Source: JAUSIK01 sp964362915 (lineage in GTDB: Archaea > Nanobdellota > Nanobdellia > Pacearchaeales > GW2011-AR1). From it: a DNA stretch of 28,950 bases. Where the stretch lies: the NCBI GenBank assembly GCA_964362915.1, contig CAYIGH010000012.1, positions 1-28,950 on the forward strand, given 5' to 3'. The notes under the pieces were generated by a model. It did not search any database and was not told the origin of the DNA. It saw only the letters and a program-made list of their open reading frames with translations. Numbering within the stretch: position 1 is the first letter of the stretch; each line of letters opens with the position of its first letter. Below are positions 28,897-28,950 of the stretch, in pieces. A program made the translations under genes and the position numbers.

Positions 28897-28950
28897 ACTA
28901 TCACTCTCCAAAATAATTCATGCCCATATAATGAAATTCCAAACTCTTTA
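28893..28950 (-). CDS. C-terminal end of a probable MNT nucleotidyltransferase, runs off the window
   Basis: Only the last 18 residues are visible (KEFGISLYGHELFWRVIV). They match the ends of the two MNT proteins at 16.8 and 18.1 kb (AIILFGQNRYVELI, AIVLYGYDEYMEVV). The TGA overlaps the HEPN ATG by 4 nt. The catalytic part lies beyond base 28950, so this rests on a short tail and on context. Confidence 0.55.
   Translation of the reverse strand, partial: KEFGISLYGHELFWRVIV

Overview
The window is about 29 kb of A+T-rich archaeal chromosome. Archaeal identity rests on transcription factor B (partial), transcription factor S, an Sm-like protein, ribosomal protein S8e, archaeal-type GatB, deoxyhypusine synthase, a RecJ-like DHH phosphoesterase, a Ser/His-type signal peptidase and a tRNA-Lys with an anticodon-loop intron. 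The low G+C content, tight packing, many tiny membrane proteins and gene repertoire fit a DPANN lineage such as Woesearchaeota or Pacearchaeota. That placement is an inference, not a demonstrated fact.

Layout. Bases 1-2.5 kb hold information-processing genes (tfb partial, rps8e, lsm, rnz), a small membrane protein and tRNA-Arg. Bases 2.5-4.0 kb hold an amino acid permease and a membrane protein. Bases 3.96-4.47 kb hold no intact gene: a tRNA-like fold, two perfect hairpins and a gene broken by a stop codon. Bases 4.5-14.4 kb are mostly housekeeping: gatB, a DEAD-box helicase, deoxyhypusine synthase, a small unknown, an acylphosphatase/cis-prenyltransferase fusion coupled to a DHH phosphoesterase, topoisomerase IA and a metallophosphoesterase. 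Bases 14.4-16.2 kb hold small membrane proteins, a winged-helix protein and a Toprim protein.

Bases 16.15-18.7 kb are the main accessory block. They are a diverged tandem duplication of about 1.3 kb, each copy carrying an HTH-nucleotidyltransferase (MNT-type) gene overlapping a HEPN gene, behind a promoter with two operators exactly 21 bp apart. Next comes an unknown gene whose 5' end is frameshifted by three copies of a 17-bp repeat. Bases 19.8-23.1 kb hold tRNA-Lys (intron), a second deoxyhypusine-synthase-family gene, TFS, signal peptidase, tRNA-Gly and tRNA-Ile. Bases 23.1-25.4 kb hold a zinc-ribbon/Hsp20-like protein, a probable structured RNA, an AbrB-PIN toxin-antitoxin pair with a stop in the toxin, and a degraded stretch. 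Bases 25.4-28.3 kb hold a membrane-anchored beta-propeller protein and a membrane-bound winged-helix regulator. Both have a palindrome centred the same distance (49.5 bp) before the start. The right edge holds a third HEPN gene with the tail of its nucleotidyltransferase partner.

Regulation. Most housekeeping genes have a TATA-like box (often AGTTTAAATA or close) whose first base lies 29-32 nt before the start codon, implying leaderless mRNAs; this rule was used to choose several starts. The nucleotidyltransferase/HEPN and AbrB/PIN operons break it: their TATA boxes lie 46-52 nt upstream and palindromic operators fill the extra space.
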